DNA of 64,000 nucleotides from Kofleriaceae bacterium (lineage in GTDB: Bacteria; Myxococcota_A; Polyangia; Haliangiales; Haliangiaceae), in assembly GCA_018058095.1 (NCBI GenBank), contig JAGPCO010000004.1, positions 62,001 through 126,000 on the forward strand, read 5' to 3'. The notes beneath the pieces were generated by a model, which was not told the origin of the DNA, made no database searches, and saw nothing but the letters and a program-made list of their open reading frames with translations. A program made the position numbers and the translations under genes. Every line of letters starts with the position of its first letter. The stretch's first letter is position 1. This document shows positions 1 through 7,792 of this stretch, one piece after another.

Positions 1-1
1 G

Positions 2-256
2 TTGTGGGAGGCGCTGGTGACCCCCTCCGACGACGCCTGGGCCGCGGGCCTCGACGTGCTGGCGGTGACGCCGCTGCCGGTCCGGGCCCTGACCACGGTC
101 GCGCCCCCGGGCACCGCCGCGCCCATCGCCGAGCTGGGGCTGACCCTGCAGCGCCAGGCGACCGCGGCCCGCACCGCCGGAGATGCGCCAGCGCGCGCAC
201 ATGCGTACGGCCAGATGCTCCTGACCTGCGCGCGCTGCCACCAGCTGGTGAAGTGA
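2..256 (+). CDS. C-terminal part of a haem-motif (CxxCH) protein, 5' truncated
   Basis: The reading frame is open from the left edge, so the true start lies outside the window and only about 84 residues are visible. Near the C-terminus is CARCH, a CxxCH motif of the kind that binds haem c covalently, six residues from the stop. The preceding part is helical and alanine-rich with no other recognisable domain. A haem motif this close to the C-terminus is typical of small periplasmic cytochrome-like proteins of Myxococcota. The stop codon is followed directly by the structured repeat at 257-375. Function is unknown beyond probable haem binding. Confidence 0.55.
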   Translation: MWEALVTPSDDAWAAGLDVLAVTPLPVRALTTVAPPGTAAPIAELGLTLQRQATAARTAGDAPARAHAYGQMLLTCARCHQLVK

Positions 257-375
257 CCCAGCAGGCCGCTGAAATACCCGTGCCGGCGGCTTCTGCCGAC
301 GGGACGGGCTCCGTGGTTTCAGCAGGCTGCGAGATCGAAAATGACCAGGAGGCTGCTTCTTCAGCAGCCTGCTAG
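257..375 (+). repeat. 119-bp structured dispersed repeat, copy 1
   Basis: This copy is about 75-80% identical to the reverse complement of 15471-15589. It contains a central inverted repeat (CCCGTGCCGGCGGC against GCCGACGGGACGGG) and ends in a hairpin, GGAGGCTGCT-TCTTC-AGCAGCCTgCTAG. The first base follows the stop codon of the upstream gene and the last four bases are CTAG. Compared with copy 2 the terminal stem changes in a compensated way (GGC/GCC against GGA/TCC), which supports selection on folded DNA or RNA. No coding potential is seen. It looks like a non-autonomous REP/MITE-type unit. Confidence 0.8.
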
Positions 376-432
376 GCCTGGCGCCGTCGGGGTGTCCGCC
401 GCGTCCGTCGGGCCGGTGATATCGTGGTGGTG

Positions 433-2847
433 ATGAGGCCAACCACGTGGATGGGTCACCTGGCGACGGTGGGGCTGGCGACGACCCTGATCGCCGCGGG
501 CGCGGGCGGATGTGACCCCAAGGAGCCGCCGCCGTCGACGTTGCCCGACGCCCGTGGCACCGGCAGTGCGTGCGGCGCGGCCATGCCGTGTGGCGGCGGC
601 CTGGTGTGTATCGCCGGGACGTGTGGCCCGGAGGGCAGCGCCGGGCCCGGCCAGGAATGCTCGGCCACCCGCGATTGCGCGACCGGGCTGTACTGCGCCG
701 AGGTCGGGCTGTGCGCGCCGGCCGGCACCGGCACGGTGGGCGATCCGTGCGGCACCGGCGCCGAGTGTGAGCGTGGCCTGTACTGCGAGTCGGTCGGCCT
801 CACCGGCCAGTGCCAGGCTGGTGGTGCGGTCGACCTCGGCGGTAGCTGCACGACCCAGCGCGACTGCCTGGCCGGCCTGGCCTGCGCCGGCGACGGGACG
901 TGCCAGCCGCCCGCGGTCGCGTTCCCGCCGTTCACCGGCGTGGCGTGTGAGCCGGATGCGGGCCCGTTCAAGGCGTTCTTCCAGCTGCCGCGCCCGGGCG
1001 CGCCGCTGGCCGACTTCTTCCGCCTGCCGTTCCCCAACGACGCCCGCGTCGACGCTGGCGTGCTCGACCTGTCGGACTTCCCGCGGCCTGGGCCGACGCT
1101 GATCGGGTTCGATCTGGTCGGCGCCTACGCCGACGCGCTGGCGGCCGACTTCGCCGGCTTCTCGTCGGTCGCGCCGGTCACCTTCCGCTTCTCGCAGGAG
1201 CTCGACTTCGACACCCTGGGCGCGAACGGGGCCAACCTGCACTACGTCGACGTCACCGTCGGCGCGCCTGGCTTCGGCAACGATCGTAGCCGCGGCTACT
1301 CGTACGATACCGGCCGCGGCAAGCTGCTGTGCCAGCAGTCGCTGGCGGTCAGCAACGCGCTCGGTGAGCCGCTCGAGCCTGGCCACACCTACGCGGTGTT
1401 CGTGACCACCGCCATCCGGTCCCGGACCGGCGAGGTGCCGACGATCGACGCCGACCTGCAGCGGGTGCTCGGCCCGACCGCGCCGGCCGACGCCGTGGCG
1501 GCGCGGGTGTGGACCCAGTACGCCGGGTTCCGGCAGTACCTGACCCAGAACGGGATCGCCGCCTCGACCATCGCCGCCGCCGCGGTGTTCACCACCGGCA
1601 CGCCGCTGGTGCCGGCCCGGCGGCTGGCGCAGGCCGTGCTGGCCGAGCCGGTGCCGGCCCTGACCGACCTCACGCTGTGCGACGGGGTGGTGAGCTCACC
1701 GTGCGGCAGCGACGCCGAGCGAGCGTGCGGCGACTCGAGCGGCGCGTTCTGGGAGATCCACGGGCGGTACCGCGTGCCCAACTACCAGGCCGGCACGATC
1801 CCGTTCGCGCGGCCCGCCGACGGTGGCGCCATCACCTGGGACGCTGGCGGCGCGCCGGTCAAGCAGGGTGACCTCGCGGTGTGCTTCGCGTTGACCATCC
1901 CCAAGGCCACGGCCCCGGTCGGCGGCTGGCCCATGGTCGTCCACGCCCACGGCACCGGCGGCGGCTTCCGCGCCGCCATCACCGGGGGGATCGCCGCCGC
2001 CCTTGCCACCGCGGCGACCCCGGCCGCGACCTTCACCTTCGACGGGATCCACCACGGTCAGCGGCGGGGCGGGCTGGACCGCGATCCCGACGGCCTGGTC
2101 TTCAACGTCACCAACCCGCGCGCGGCGCGCGACAACCACCTGCAGGGCGCGGTCGACGTCATCGCCGCGCTGCGGGTGGCGCAGGTCGCGCCGTTCACCG
2201 TCTCCGGCGCCGGGGCCGGGCCGATCGACCTCGACGCGACGCGGGTGGCGTACTTCGGCCACTCGCAGGGCAGCAACGTCGGCATCCCCGCGCTGGCGGT
2301 GGTCGACCTGGCGAGCGCCGCCGTGTTGTCCGGGGCCGGCTCGCACCTGGCGATCGGCATCCTCGGCAAGAAGGAGCCGGTCGACGCCAAGGCCGGCCTC
2401 GAGCTGCTGCTGGGAGAACCGCTGGGTGGCAGCCACCCGATGATGGTCGTGTGGCAGACGTTCTTCGACCCGATCGATCCGATCGGCTTCGCGCCGGCCC
2501 TGATCCGGCGGCCGCCGGCCGGGGTGGCCAGCAAGCACGTGCTGCAGACCTGGAGCGCGACCGACACCTACTCGCCCAAGGACACCCTGACCGCGACGGC
2601 GCGGGCGGCCGGGCTGCAGCTGGCGCCGCCGCAGCTCGAGGCCATCGGCGTCGGCTCGGCGGCGCGGCCGGTGCTGCGCAACCGCCCCGGCGGCGACGGC
2701 CAGGCCCGCACCGCCGTGGTGACCCAGTACGCCACCGATGGCAGCTACGACGGGCACTTCGTGGCGACGCGCAACGCCGCGGCCCAGGCCGACTGGCTGG
2801 CCTTCCTGACCAGCGCGCTGGCGACCGGCGCGCCGACCGTGCCGTAG
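433..2847 (+). CDS. secreted lipoprotein with cysteine-rich repeats and alpha/beta-hydrolase (esterase/lipase-like) domain
   Basis: The protein has 804 residues from ATG 433; three GTG codons just upstream are in frame but less likely starts. It begins with a lipoprotein signal whose lipobox ends ..AGAGGC. Residues about 45-175 hold three or four short cysteine-rich repeats of the form C..TRDCATGLYCAE..LC, common in myxobacterial surface proteins. The rest is a large alpha/beta hydrolase: GHSQGS carries the nucleophilic Ser, VHAHGTGGG suggests an oxyanion-hole loop, and the YDGHF histidine near the C-terminus is the probable catalytic base. An outer-membrane-anchored esterase or lipase is the natural inference; the substrate cannot be told. 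It stands alone after the 119-bp repeat. Confidence 0.75.
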   Translation: MRPTTWMGHLATVGLATTLIAAGAGGCDPKEPPPSTLPDARGTGSACGAAMPCGGGLVCIAGTCGPEGSAGPGQECSATRDCATGLYCAEVGLCAPAGTGTVGDPCGTGAECERGLYCESVGLTGQCQAGGAVDLGGSCTTQRDCLAGLACAGDGTCQPPAVAFPPFTGVACEPDAGPFKAFFQLPRPGAPLADFFRLPFPNDARVDAGVLDLSDFPRPGPTLIGFDLVGAYADALAADFAGFSSVAPVTFRFSQELDFDTLGANGANLHYVDVTVGAPGFGNDRSRGYSYDTGRGKLLCQQSLAVSNALGEPLEPGHTYAVFVTTAIRSRTGEVPTIDADLQRVLGPTAPADAVAARVWTQYAGFRQYLTQNGIAASTIAAAAVFTTGTPLVPARRLAQAVLAEPVPALTDLTLCDGVVSSPCGSDAERACGDSSGAFWEIHGRYRVPNYQAGTIPFARPADGGAITWDAGGAPVKQGDLAVCFALTIPKATAPVGGWPMVVHAHGTGGGFRAAITGGIAAALATAATPAATFTFDGIHHGQRRGGLDRDPDGLVFNVTNPRAARDNHLQGAVDVIAALRVAQVAPFTVSGAGAGPIDLDATRVAYFGHSQGSNVGIPALAVVDLASAAVLSGAGSHLAIGILGKKEPVDAKAGLELLLGEPLGGSHPMMVVWQTFFDPIDPIGFAPALIRRPPAGVASKHVLQTWSATDTYSPKDTLTATARAAGLQLAPPQLEAIGVGSAARPVLRNRPGGDGQARTAVVTQYATDGSYDGHFVATRNAAAQADWLAFLTSALATGAPTVP

Positions 2848-2875
2848 CCTCGGGGCGGTAGATCTTCGCTGCCCG

Positions 2876-2940
2876 GGCGGCCGGCGCCGTGGCAAGATGG
2901 CTCGATGTCGCGTCACGCCGATTCCCTCGAGGCCCTCCCT
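2876..2940 (+). repeat. duplicated leader block, copy 1 (copy 2 at 3341-3405)
   Basis: A 65-bp block covering the last ~30 bases before the EF-hand start codon and the first ~12 codons recurs 465 bp downstream at 3341-3405 with only a few changes. The conserved non-coding part (GGCGGCCGGCGCCGTGGCA then AGATGG) is as well kept as the coding part, so the duplication carried the control region with the gene. Confidence 0.8.
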
Positions 2941-3264
2941 ACGCACCAGGCCGAGGTCGAGGCGTCACCGCGGTCGGTCCCGGCGGTCGCCCAGTCAGCC
3001 GAGGAGGAGATCAAGGGCAAGGTGCGCGCGCTGGTGGCCCGCCACGGCGGGGACATCCGGACCGTGTTCGATGCCTACGATCGCGACGGCGATGGCTCCA
3101 TCGACGGCGGTGAGCTGACCTCCTTCCTGAAGGATTCCGGCATCGGCAATCGCCTGACCCGCGGCATGTACGCCAGCGCCATCATCAGCTACGGCGACCA
3201 GAACGGCGACGGCAAGATCGACTTCTACGAGCTGATTCACATGTCAGCCGGCTGGATGCCGTGA
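2905..3264 (+). CDS. small EF-hand calcium-binding protein, paralogue 1
   Basis: This 119-residue protein has two EF-hand loops: DRDGDGSIDGGE (about residues 55-66) and DQNGDGKIDFYE (about 95-106). Both keep the acidic residues at positions 1, 3, 5 and 12 expected to bind calcium. There is no signal peptide, so a cytoplasmic calcium sensor or buffer is likely. Its N-terminus (MSRHADSLEALP) and 30 bases of leader are repeated in the next gene, showing a tandem duplication that included the 5' region. The C-terminus (SAGWMP) differs from the paralogue. The target is unknown. Confidence 0.85.
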   Translation: MSRHADSLEALPTHQAEVEASPRSVPAVAQSAEEEIKGKVRALVARHGGDIRTVFDAYDRDGDGSIDGGELTSFLKDSGIGNRLTRGMYASAIISYGDQNGDGKIDFYELIHMSAGWMP

Positions 3265-3369
3265 CGCGCTGGTGCTGAGCGGCGTGGACTTCGCGTCGAC
3301 GTTCGACCTCGACACATCACCCACGATTTTCGCCGCCCCAGGCGGCCGGCGCCGTGGCAAGATGGTTCG

Positions 3370-3753
3370 ATGTCGCGTCACGCCGATTCGCTCGAGGCCC
3401 TCCCTGCGCACGAGTCCGAGGTCGAGGCGGCACCGCGGCCAGGGGCGGCGATGGACGGGACGGTCCTGGCGGCCAACGAGTCGGCCGAGGAAGAGATCAA
3501 AGGCAAGCTGCGCGCGCTGCTGGCCCGCTATGGCGGCGACATCCAGAACGTGTTCAAGGCCTACGATCGCGACGGCGACGGCGCCATCGACGGCGGCGAG
3601 TTGACCTCGATGCTCAAAGAGGCCGGCATCGGCAGCGGCCTGACCCGCGGCATGTACGCCAGCGCCATCATCAGCCGCGGCGACAAGGACGGCGACGGCA
3701 AGATCCAGTGGGACGAGCTGCAGAGCCTCGTCGGCGGCAAGAAGCTGGCGTGA
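3370..3753 (+). CDS. small EF-hand calcium-binding protein, paralogue 2
   Basis: This 127-residue protein is the tandem paralogue of the gene at 2905. Its EF-hand loops are DRDGDGAIDGGE (about residues 65-76) and DKDGDGKIQWDE (about 105-116), both with canonical ligands. It differs by an N-terminal insertion of about 8 residues (..MDGTVLAANES..) and a different C-terminal tail (LVGGKKLA). The start is fixed by the duplicated leader. It lacks a signal peptide. The stop codon overlaps the GTG start of the next small gene (GTGA), so the two may be translationally coupled. The two EF-hand copies have diverged in tail sequence but not in metal ligands. Confidence 0.85.
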   Translation: MSRHADSLEALPAHESEVEAAPRPGAAMDGTVLAANESAEEEIKGKLRALLARYGGDIQNVFKAYDRDGDGAIDGGELTSMLKEAGIGSGLTRGMYASAIISRGDKDGDGKIQWDELQSLVGGKKLA

Positions 3754-3968
3754 GTGAGATGACGGCGGGCGCCGCTGGGGGCGGGCGCGCCGGGCATGAC
3801 CCGGCCTCGATCGATCCGTCCGCAGCCGAGCGCACCCGCACGGACGGCGACGGGGTCGACCTGACGCTCATCCGCTGGAGCCTGCGGATGACCCCGAGCC
3901 AGCGACTCGACGTGCTTCAGGGCTTCGTCGACTCGGTGTTCGAGCTGCGCCGTGGCCAACCCGCCTAG
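3750..3968 (+). CDS. small protein paired with a nucleotidyltransferase (putative antitoxin-like partner)
   Basis: A 72-residue ORF starting at GTG 3750 (ATG 3759 is an alternative). The N-terminal half is Gly/Ala-rich. The C-terminal half (DLTLIRWSLRMTPSQRLDVLQGF then VDSVFELRRG) is a predicted helix pair of the type often encoded just before nucleotidyltransferase genes. It overlaps the following gene by 17 bases. By family knowledge such small/nucleotidyltransferase pairs resemble toxin-antitoxin modules, but no DNA-binding motif is seen here, so the antitoxin role is inference. The GTGA overlap with the EF-hand gene suggests cotranscription. Confidence 0.55.
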   Translation: MSEMTAGAAGGGRAGHDPASIDPSAAERTRTDGDGVDLTLIRWSLRMTPSQRLDVLQGFVDSVFELRRGQPA

Positions 3969-4437
3969 GTTCCGTGACGCGCTGGTCGCGCTGACCGAGC
4001 ATGGCGTCGACTTCGTCGTCGTTGGCGGGGTGGCGGCGGTCCTGGCCGGCGCCCCTGTGTCGACCTTCGACCTCGACTTCGTCCACGACCGCGATGAGAC
4101 CAACGTGACCCGGTTGCTCGCGGCGCTGACCGCGCTCGATGCGCGGTACCGCGACCCGGCGGGCGGGGTCCTTCGCCCGAGCGCCTCGGACATGGAGGGG
4201 CCTGGGCATCACCTGCTCGACACCCTGGCTGGCCCACTCGACGTGCTGGGTACGATGATCGGGGGGCGGGACTACCACACGCTGGTCGGGCACGCCGAGG
4301 AGGTCTCGCTCGGGCAGGCTCGGATTCGCGTGCTGGGGCTACGCGAGCTGATCACCGTCAAGGCCGAACTCGGCCGCGACAAGGACCTCGCGGTGCTGGC
4401 GACGCTCCGCCGAACCCTGGCCGAGCGCGGCTCGTAG
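3952..4437 (+). CDS. nucleotidyltransferase-fold protein (MNT / AbiEii-like)
   Basis: A 161-residue protein from GTG 3952. VVVGGVAAVLAG (about residues 21-32) followed by TFDLDFVHDRD fits the nucleotidyltransferase signature: a GG-x-A loop, then Asp-x-Asp metal ligands. The C-terminal IRVLGLRELITVKAELGRDKD contains the helix seen in AbiEii/DUF6036-type proteins. Such enzymes transfer nucleotides to tRNA or protein, often as toxins, and the upstream overlapping gene would be the partner. The size fits a minimal single-domain enzyme. The stop is followed within 25 bases by the duplicated reductase fragment at 4461-4560. Confidence 0.65.
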   Translation: MANPPRFRDALVALTEHGVDFVVVGGVAAVLAGAPVSTFDLDFVHDRDETNVTRLLAALTALDARYRDPAGGVLRPSASDMEGPGHHLLDTLAGPLDVLGTMIGGRDYHTLVGHAEEVSLGQARIRVLGLRELITVKAELGRDKDLAVLATLRRTLAERGS

Positions 4438-4460
4438 CTCGGCGCGGCGGGCGGGCGGTC

Positions 4461-4560
4461 ATGCCGCCGTCGACGTCGATGGTGCGGGCGCCTACGTAGT
4501 CGCACTCCAGCGCGAACCGCACCGCGACCCACAGGTCCTCGGGCAGGCCGATGCGACCGA
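4461..4560 (-). pseudogene. truncated duplicate of the 3' end of the adjacent reductase gene
   Basis: These 100 bases repeat 4610-4709, the last ~33 codons of the phaB-like gene, 149 bp away in the same orientation and with only a few differences in the middle (CCTACGTAG against TTGAAGTAG). Translated on the minus strand the fragment reads VGRIGLPEDLWVAV...RTIDVDGGM before the frame is lost; the terminal GF-stop is missing. It lacks the nucleotide-binding and catalytic parts and cannot be functional. It probably arose by local duplication or by slippage after an insertion. Confidence 0.8.
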
Positions 4561-4599
4561 CGCCTGAGATGACGCCGCGACCGGGGCGGCGCGGCGCGG

Positions 4600-5367
<768 letters not shown>

Positions 5368-5480
5368 GGCGGGTCTTTACCTCAGATCGAGCGTGGATCG
5401 CGTGGGGATCGGATGTGTGGCCGCGGCCGCCCGGCCCAGGGCAGGGCGGGCGCGGCGGGTGGACGAAGCGAGGGAGCGGA

Positions 5481-6584
5481 TCAGTGCGGCTGGGCGGTCG
5501 GGGCGACGTGGGCGCCAGCGGCGCCGAGCTGCTGGCTCAGCCATGTCGCCAGGGCCGGGTACATCTCACGGGCCGCGCGTGAGCCGACCACCGCGCCGAC
5601 GTGGCCGCCGGGCACGGACAGCAGCTTGACGACCGCGCTGCCGACGTGGTCGGCCAGGGCGTTGGCGGCCGCCGCCGGACAGATGTTGTCGCGGTCGGCG
5701 GTGATGATCATCGTCGGGCAGGTGATGTCGCCCAGGCGGGCTGGGCGCCCGCCGGGCCGGTGGGTGCCGGCGAGCAGGCGGTTGCCCTGGTACAGCTCGC
5801 CGATGTACGTGCGATAGGCCTCGCCCGGGAACGGGATGTTGTCGCTGGCCCAGATCTCGAGCGCGCGCATGCCATCCCACGCCGTCCGGTTGGACATGGT
5901 GTCGGGCATCGACGCCCACTTGGCCAGGTCGATGGTGGGACGCAGGGCCGTGAACCCGGCCTGCATCTGGGTCGGCGCCACGTTGCCGGCGTCGGCCACC
6001 GCGCCGGCGTCGAACCACGACGAGTCGACCATACGCGCCAGCATGCCACCGCGCGCGAAGTCGATCGGCCCGGCCAGGTTGACCAGGGCGGCGATCTCGT
6101 CGGGGTGCTGCGCGGTGTAGATCGCCGACAGCGTGCCGCCCATGCAGTAGCCGAGCAGGCCGACCCTGCTGGCGCCGGTCTCGCGGCGAACCCGCCGCAC
6201 CATGCGCGCCAGCCGGGCCAGGACGTCGTCCCAGCTGCGGTAGCGGTCCTCGTCCTCGGGGGTGCCCCAGTCGAGGCACCACACGTCGAGGCCGGCCTCG
6301 ACCAGCGCGCCGGCCACGCTGGCGCCGGGCCGCAGGTCGAGCACGTACCAGCGGTTGATGAGCGAGGGCACCAGCAGCACCGGGGTGGTGACGCTGGGCG
6401 CCGCGCCGTCGGCGCGGCGGAAGTGGAGCAGCTCGGCGGTGCCGTCGCGCAGGACCACGTCGCGCGCGGTCGGCATCAGCGCCGGGTCGGGCCGGACCTG
6501 GTCGGCGCCGGTGAGGAAGCCGAGGGCGGCCTGCCAGGCCGACGCGATCGACCGCGCCGGCTCGGTGGGATCGATCGCGGCCAT
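5481..6584 (-). CDS. phaC: class III-type PHA synthase PhaC (first copy)
   Basis: A 367-residue protein of class III PhaC length (about 355). The lipase-like box is GYCMGG with the nucleophile C147; D299 (TADRDN) and H328 (PGGHVG) complete the triad, at nearly the positions known for Allochromatium PhaC (149/302/331). [14 protein letters not shown] and LDWGTPEDED are family hallmarks. It polymerises (R)-3-hydroxyacyl-CoA at the granule surface. It lies 4 bases behind the phasin-like gene, so the two are one transcript from the promoter at 6943-6971. Class III enzymes normally need PhaE; no full-length PhaE is present, but each phaC here has a small helical companion gene. Confidence 0.9.
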   Translation of the reverse strand: MAAIDPTEPARSIASAWQAALGFLTGADQVRPDPALMPTARDVVLRDGTAELLHFRRADGAAPSVTTPVLLVPSLINRWYVLDLRPGASVAGALVEAGLDVWCLDWGTPEDEDRYRSWDDVLARLARMVRRVRRETGASRVGLLGYCMGGTLSAIYTAQHPDEIAALVNLAGPIDFARGGMLARMVDSSWFDAGAVADAGNVAPTQMQAGFTALRPTIDLAKWASMPDTMSNRTAWDGMRALEIWASDNIPFPGEAYRTYIGELYQGNRLLAGTHRPGGRPARLGDITCPTMIITADRDNICPAAAANALADHVGSAVVKLLSVPGGHVGAVVGSRAAREMYPALATWLSQQLGAAGAHVAPTAQPH

Positions 6585-6588
6585 GGGG

Positions 6589-6921
6589 TCAGGCCTTGGG
6601 CAGGGTGACGTCGGCGGCGCGGCGAGCGACGTCGAGCATGATCTTGCGCCACTCGGCCGACAGCTGCGCCATGTAGTCCATCGAGTCCTGCGCCAGCTGG
6701 GCGACCTGGGCCGCGTTGGCCTTGGCCCGGGCCAGCATGACGTCCTCGGCCGCCGCCATCTCCTTCATCCAGGTCTCGACCCGGGTGAAGTGCTCGCGGG
6801 TCATGGCCGCGAACGCGTCGGGGCCGAAGGAGAAGCCGCCGAAGCCGTGGGCGGCGTCGTGGCTGGTTTGCTTGTGCTTGTCAGAAGTCGTCTCGGTCTT
6901 GGTCTTGCTCTCGGTCGTCAT
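6589..6921 (-). CDS. phasin-like PHA granule protein
   Basis: A 110-residue soluble protein. A charged, disordered N-terminus (about residues 1-25, Thr/Lys/Glu-rich) is followed by a long amphipathic helix region from FGPDAFAAMTREHFTRV to LDVARRAADVT. This layout is that of phasins, which coat PHA granules. There is no signal peptide or membrane segment. A good ribosome site (GGAGG, 7 bases before ATG) is present. It is first in the phasin-phaC-phaB set and is preceded by the PhaR-type operator and promoter, as phasin genes are in other bacteria. It might instead serve as the PhaE-like partner of the adjacent class III synthase. Confidence 0.75.
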   Translation of the reverse strand: MTTESKTKTETTSDKHKQTSHDAAHGFGGFSFGPDAFAAMTREHFTRVETWMKEMAAAEDVMLARAKANAAQVAQLAQDSMDYMAQLSAEWRKIMLDVARRAADVTLPKA

Positions 6922-6942
6922 GGTGAATCCTCCGTTGCCGAC

Positions 6943-6992
6943 ACCCTAGGCATCGGCCCCGGCCGTGTCAACGCGAAATTGTTGCGATGCAG
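6943..6992 (-). promoter_or_regulatory. sigma70-type promoter with PhaR-type operator for phasin-phaC-phaB
   Basis: On the minus strand TTGACA (6966-6971) is followed after exactly 17 bases by TAGGGT (6943-6948). The element CTGC-ATC-GCAA occupies 6982-6992, inside a wider palindrome TTGTTGC-N3-GCAGCAA (plus strand 6979-6995). CTGC-N3-GCAG is the palindrome reported for PhaR of Rhodobacter. Over 54 bases this site matches the plus-strand promoter at 7703-7756 at 41 positions, with no gaps. The predicted start is about 15 bases upstream of the GGAGG ribosome site. Confidence 0.75.
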
Positions 6993-7017
6993 CAAAATCG
7001 CAGACAGGGTATTGGAA

Positions 7018-7674
7018 TCACTTGGCGCGCGGCTTTCGCTTTGCGCCAGGCCGGCCCAGGTCCGGGGCCGCGGCGGCGCGCCACCGTTTGAACTCCTCAA
7101 ACTCGCGCCGGAGCGCCACGTCGTCGTCGTCGGTGCGCGAGCTCGCGCCGGCGGCCGGGTCGTGGCTTCCGCTCGGCCCGGGCCCCGGCCCGGATGCTGC
7201 GCTGCCGTATGCGGGGCCGGATCCCGGGCCCGGCCCGCCGAAGCCGCCGGCGAACTGGGCGAACGGCTGCGCGAACGGCGAGCCCATCCACATGCGGCCG
7301 AGCGCGTCGGTGGCGGCGAGCGGGAGCTGCGCCAGCGGGCCCAGCCCGGGCACCGCCTGCACGCCGCGCCGGGCCTGCAGGTAGAGATCGAGCGCGGAGG
7401 TGACGTACCGGCTGAAGAACTCGCCGAGCGCGTCGTCGCCGAGGCGGATGAGCTGGTTGAGCAGGGCGGCCGGCAGCAGGCGGGACGAGCCACCCTCGAG
7501 GATGAGCTGGGCCAGGGTGGCCTGGGTCAGGTCCTCGCCGGTCTTGGCGTCGACCACCCGGACCTCGGCCCCGGCCCGGATCTTGGCGCCGAGCTCATCC
7601 AGCGTCACGTACCGGCTGTCGACCGTGTCGTAGAGGCGCCGGTTCCCGTACTTCTTGATCAGCAGGCTGGCCAT
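7018..7674 (-). CDS. phaR: PHA synthesis regulator PhaR
   Basis: A 218-residue protein starting MASLLIKKYGNRRLYDT. The N-terminal ~60 residues are the PHA/PHB accumulation DNA-binding domain (YGNRRLYDT..SRYVTLDEL), followed by the PHB accumulation regulatory region (LTQATLAQLILE..LLP..LLNQLIRLGDDAL). The C-terminal third is Gly/Pro-rich with a basic tail. An upstream in-frame TTG would add 20 residues but overlaps the opposite promoter, so ATG 7674 is preferred. PhaR senses PHA granules and represses phasin genes. The operators on both sides of the gene (6982-6992 and 7707-7717) fit repression of the two divergent operons and of phaR itself. Confidence 0.9.
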   Translation of the reverse strand: MASLLIKKYGNRRLYDTVDSRYVTLDELGAKIRAGAEVRVVDAKTGEDLTQATLAQLILEGGSSRLLPAALLNQLIRLGDDALGEFFSRYVTSALDLYLQARRGVQAVPGLGPLAQLPLAATDALGRMWMGSPFAQPFAQFAGGFGGPGPGSGPAYGSAASGPGPGPSGSHDPAAGASSRTDDDDVALRREFEEFKRWRAAAAPDLGRPGAKRKPRAK

Positions 7675-7702
7675 CGGCGCGAACCGTACCCGTGAACGCC
7701 AC

Positions 7703-7756
7703 TTTGCTGCAACGCAAAAGAAACGCGTTGACAAGGCCCGGCCACCTGCCTAGTGT
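7703..7756 (+). promoter_or_regulatory. PhaR-type operator and sigma70-type promoter of the plus-strand PHA/envelope operon
   Basis: CTGC-AAC-GCAA (7707-7717, within TTTGC-N6-GCAAA) lies 21 bases before the first base of TTGACA (7728-7733), which is followed by a 17-base spacer and TAGTGT (7751-7756). Operator-to-promoter distance and spacer length equal those of the minus-strand phasin promoter. The transcript would start about 30 bases before ATG 7793. This ties the lipoprotein/outer-membrane genes downstream to PHA control. Confidence 0.75.
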
Positions 7757-7792
7757 CCGCTCAGTTCACCGCCCCAGGGCTCGCCCAGGACC

